Below are positions 62,727 to 64,000 of a DNA stretch of 64,000 nucleotides, piece by piece. Below the pieces are notes generated by a model. The model ran no database searches. It was given only the letters and a program-made list of their open reading frames with translations, and was not told the DNA's origin. Both the position numbers and the translations under genes were made by a program. How positions within the stretch are numbered: the stretch's first letter is position 1; each line of letters starts with the position of its first letter. The stretch spans positions 1 through 64,000 of the forward strand of contig JAXMCE010000007.1 in assembly GCA_046349515.1 (NCBI GenBank), written 5' to 3'. Source of the stretch: JBGPGW01 sp046349515 (GTDB taxonomy: Bacteria > Pseudomonadota > Alphaproteobacteria > CADEGL01).

Positions 62727-64000
62727 CTACAAATCCCAGGCGGTCCTGAGGCCGTCGAGCACGGCCTCTTCTGCCGTGCGCGGTGCCAACGCATCGCCGA
62801 TGACATGGAGCGCGCCCGGCCAGCCATCGAGCGCCTGGATCAACTCATCGTCCGCTTGGCGCGCGAGATTCGTCACGACCGTCTCGACACCATCGAAAAG
62901 AACCGGCTCGCCATTGGTCGTGTGCTGAAAATAGGCCGTGTCCGCGTCGATGCCGGCGAGGCGCACGAGCGGAATCACCTCGACGCCGAGCTTCTGGAGG
63001 GTGCCTAGCCACGGGTCGCGCACATACATCTGGATCATCTGCCCCGGCATGTAGCCGTTCACGCAGAGGCGCACCCGTCGGCCCTCGCGCGCCAGCATCT
63101 CGGCGAGTCCCATGCCCACCCAGTCGCAGCGCCAATCGGCGATGACGACCGAGCCGCCGACATTGGCCTGACCCTTGATGACGGTCCAGGCATCGACCAC
63201 ATGGCCACCCTCGCTCGGCACGTCGAGCGGCCGGGGCTTCGCCCCCGTCGCGATGATGAGCGCATCGGGCGCTTCGTCGCGGATCATGGCGGCGGTCACA
63301 GAAACACCCGGCTCGATGCGCGCGCCGGCGCGTCTTGCTTCATGAGCGAGATTCTCGGCGATCCCGCCGAACTCCGCGCGTCCCGGCAGGCGCTCGGCGA
63401 GGCGCACCTGGCCGCCCAATCGCGCCTCGCGCTCATAGAGCGTGACCGCGTGTCCGCGCGCGGCGGCGATCGCGGTGGCTTTGAGGCCCGCGGGGCCGCC
63501 GCCCACGACGATGACGCGCTTCCGGCTCCGTGCGGGCGTGAACGTGCCATAGACGAGCTCGCGGCCCGATTCCGGATACTGAATGCAGGAGACGGAGACG
63601 CCCTTCTGGATGTGGCCGATGCAGGCCTGATTGCAGCCGATACAGCTGCGGATGTCCTCAACCCGGCCCTCGCGCGCTTTGTTCGGGAGTTGCGGGTCCG
63701 CGATCATGCCGCGCGTCATGGCGCACATGTCGGCCTGACCCGCGGCAAGGATCCGCTCGGCGACATCGGGTCGGTTGATGCGGCCCGCGACGAAGACGGG
63801 CTTCCCGATCCTCGCCTTGATGCCGCCCGCAAGCGGCGCCACGTAACCGGGGTCGACCATCATCGGCGGCACGCTGTGGATCGAGCCGCCGAGCGTCGCG
63901 ACCGAGCCGATCGTCACGTTGAAATAATCGAAATGCGGCGCGAGCGCCTGGCAGATCGCGAGCGTCTCCTCGGCGCTGAGGCCGTCATGCTGATCGGGTT
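62727..64000 (-). CDS. NADH:flavin oxidoreductase/trimethylamine dehydrogenase-like protein (partial)
   Basis: The N-terminus lies beyond the right edge; the visible 424 residues end at a TAG. The first visible part is an Old Yellow Enzyme barrel end (FVAGRINRPDVAERILAAG and MTRGMIADPQLPNKA). A 4Fe-4S cluster motif follows in CIGCNQACIGHIQKGVSVSC (four Cys), and an FAD/NAD(P)-binding domain has RVIVVGGGPAGLKAT. This order is that of trimethylamine/histamine dehydrogenase and 2,4-dienoyl-CoA reductase. It converges on the ProC-like gene with 6 bases between the stops. Methylamine oxidation would fit the window, but dienoyl-CoA reduction is also possible. Confidence 0.87.
   Translation of the reverse strand, partial: PDQHDGLSAEETLAICQALAPHFDYFNVTIGSVATLGGSIHSVPPMMVDPGYVAPLAGGIKARIGKPVFVAGRINRPDVAERILAAGQADMCAMTRGMIADPQLPNKAREGRVEDIRSCIGCNQACIGHIQKGVSVSCIQYPESGRELVYGTFTPARSRKRVIVVGGGPAGLKATAIAAARGHAVTLYEREARLGGQVRLAERLPGRAEFGGIAENLAHEARRAGARIEPGVSVTAAMIRDEAPDALIIATGAKPRPLDVPSEGGHVVDAWTVIKGQANVGGSVVIADWRCDWVGMGLAEMLAREGRRVRLCVNGYMPGQMIQMYVRDPWLGTLQKLGVEVIPLVRLAGIDADTAYFQHTTNGEPVLFDGVETVVTNLARQADDELIQALDGWPGALHVIGDALAPRTAEEAVLDGLRTAWDL

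Noticed and set aside
62727..63917. Treating the right-edge flavoenzyme as complete from a GTG at 63917
   Set aside because: The frame stays open to position 64000 and includes conserved barrel residues before that GTG, so the gene is cut by the window edge.

Overview
The window is 64 kb of GC-rich DNA (roughly two thirds G+C by eye) with dense, mostly short-spaced genes on both strands. The gene content suggests a free-living alphaproteobacterium of the Hyphomicrobiales/Rhodospirillales type: a glnB-glnA pair, ParE, RhlE, DUF1223, GlsB and TadE/TadG proteins, and a catabolic load of orphan periplasmic binding proteins, Rieske and flavin enzymes. This placement is inferred from gene types, not from a marker tree. 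No phage, transposase, integrase or CRISPR array is visible, so it reads as ordinary chromosome rich in small-molecule catabolism.

Layout. 1-8 kb: cbpM-cbpA co-chaperone pair (cut at the window edge), a ureohydrolase, an RhlE helicase, a decayed isochorismatase-like remnant, an alpha/beta hydrolase, a TPR protein and two tandem DUF1223 proteins. 8-17 kb: parE, a YciA-type thioesterase, an orphan and divergent ectoine-synthase-like gene, a TPR-methyltransferase fusion, a proline-racemase-family enzyme converging on an MLE-type enolase-superfamily enzyme, an amidohydrolase and a methyltransferase. 17-23 kb: three tandem copies of a branched-chain amino-acid type binding-protein unit (one collapsed to its two ends), followed by two tandem 3-hydroxyisobutyrate-dehydrogenase-like genes. 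23-34 kb: acyl-CoA ligase, DUF1232, nitroreductase, VOC, SDR, luciferase-like monooxygenase, YkgJ-type protein, glnA, glnB, aminotransferase and hydrolase. 34-37 kb: Tat-exported Fe/Mn superoxide dismutase, tRNA-His, small secreted proteins and an EF-hand protein.

37-52 kb: a Rieske oxygenase and ASCH protein divergent from a dimethylglycine-dehydrogenase-like flavoprotein (a methylated-amine module), DUF547 and PhyH proteins, a truncated SGNH gene, a TPP enzyme, a second ASCH protein, an ICMT-like methyltransferase, an M24-family enzyme whose metal ligands are spaced as in the DMSP lyase DddP, another dehydrogenase, DUF924, a polysaccharide deacetylase and NhaA. 52-56 kb: TadE-like and TadG-like proteins followed by a glycine-rich secreted protein with a duplicated domain. 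56-64 kb: an amidase divergent from two paralogous fused cobalamin-binding, mutase-like proteins with a periplasmic Cu/Zn superoxide dismutase between them. The second is translationally coupled to a ProC-like reductase and converges on a trimethylamine-dehydrogenase-like flavoenzyme cut by the right edge.

The genes fit uptake and breakdown of N-methylated and amino compounds, with oxidative and osmotic stress functions interspersed. The parts most likely to be new are the tandem cobalamin proteins with their coupled reductase (57.7-62.7 kb), the DddP-like enzyme with its downstream dehydrogenase (47.3-49.5 kb), and the divergent orphan EctC (10.7 kb).
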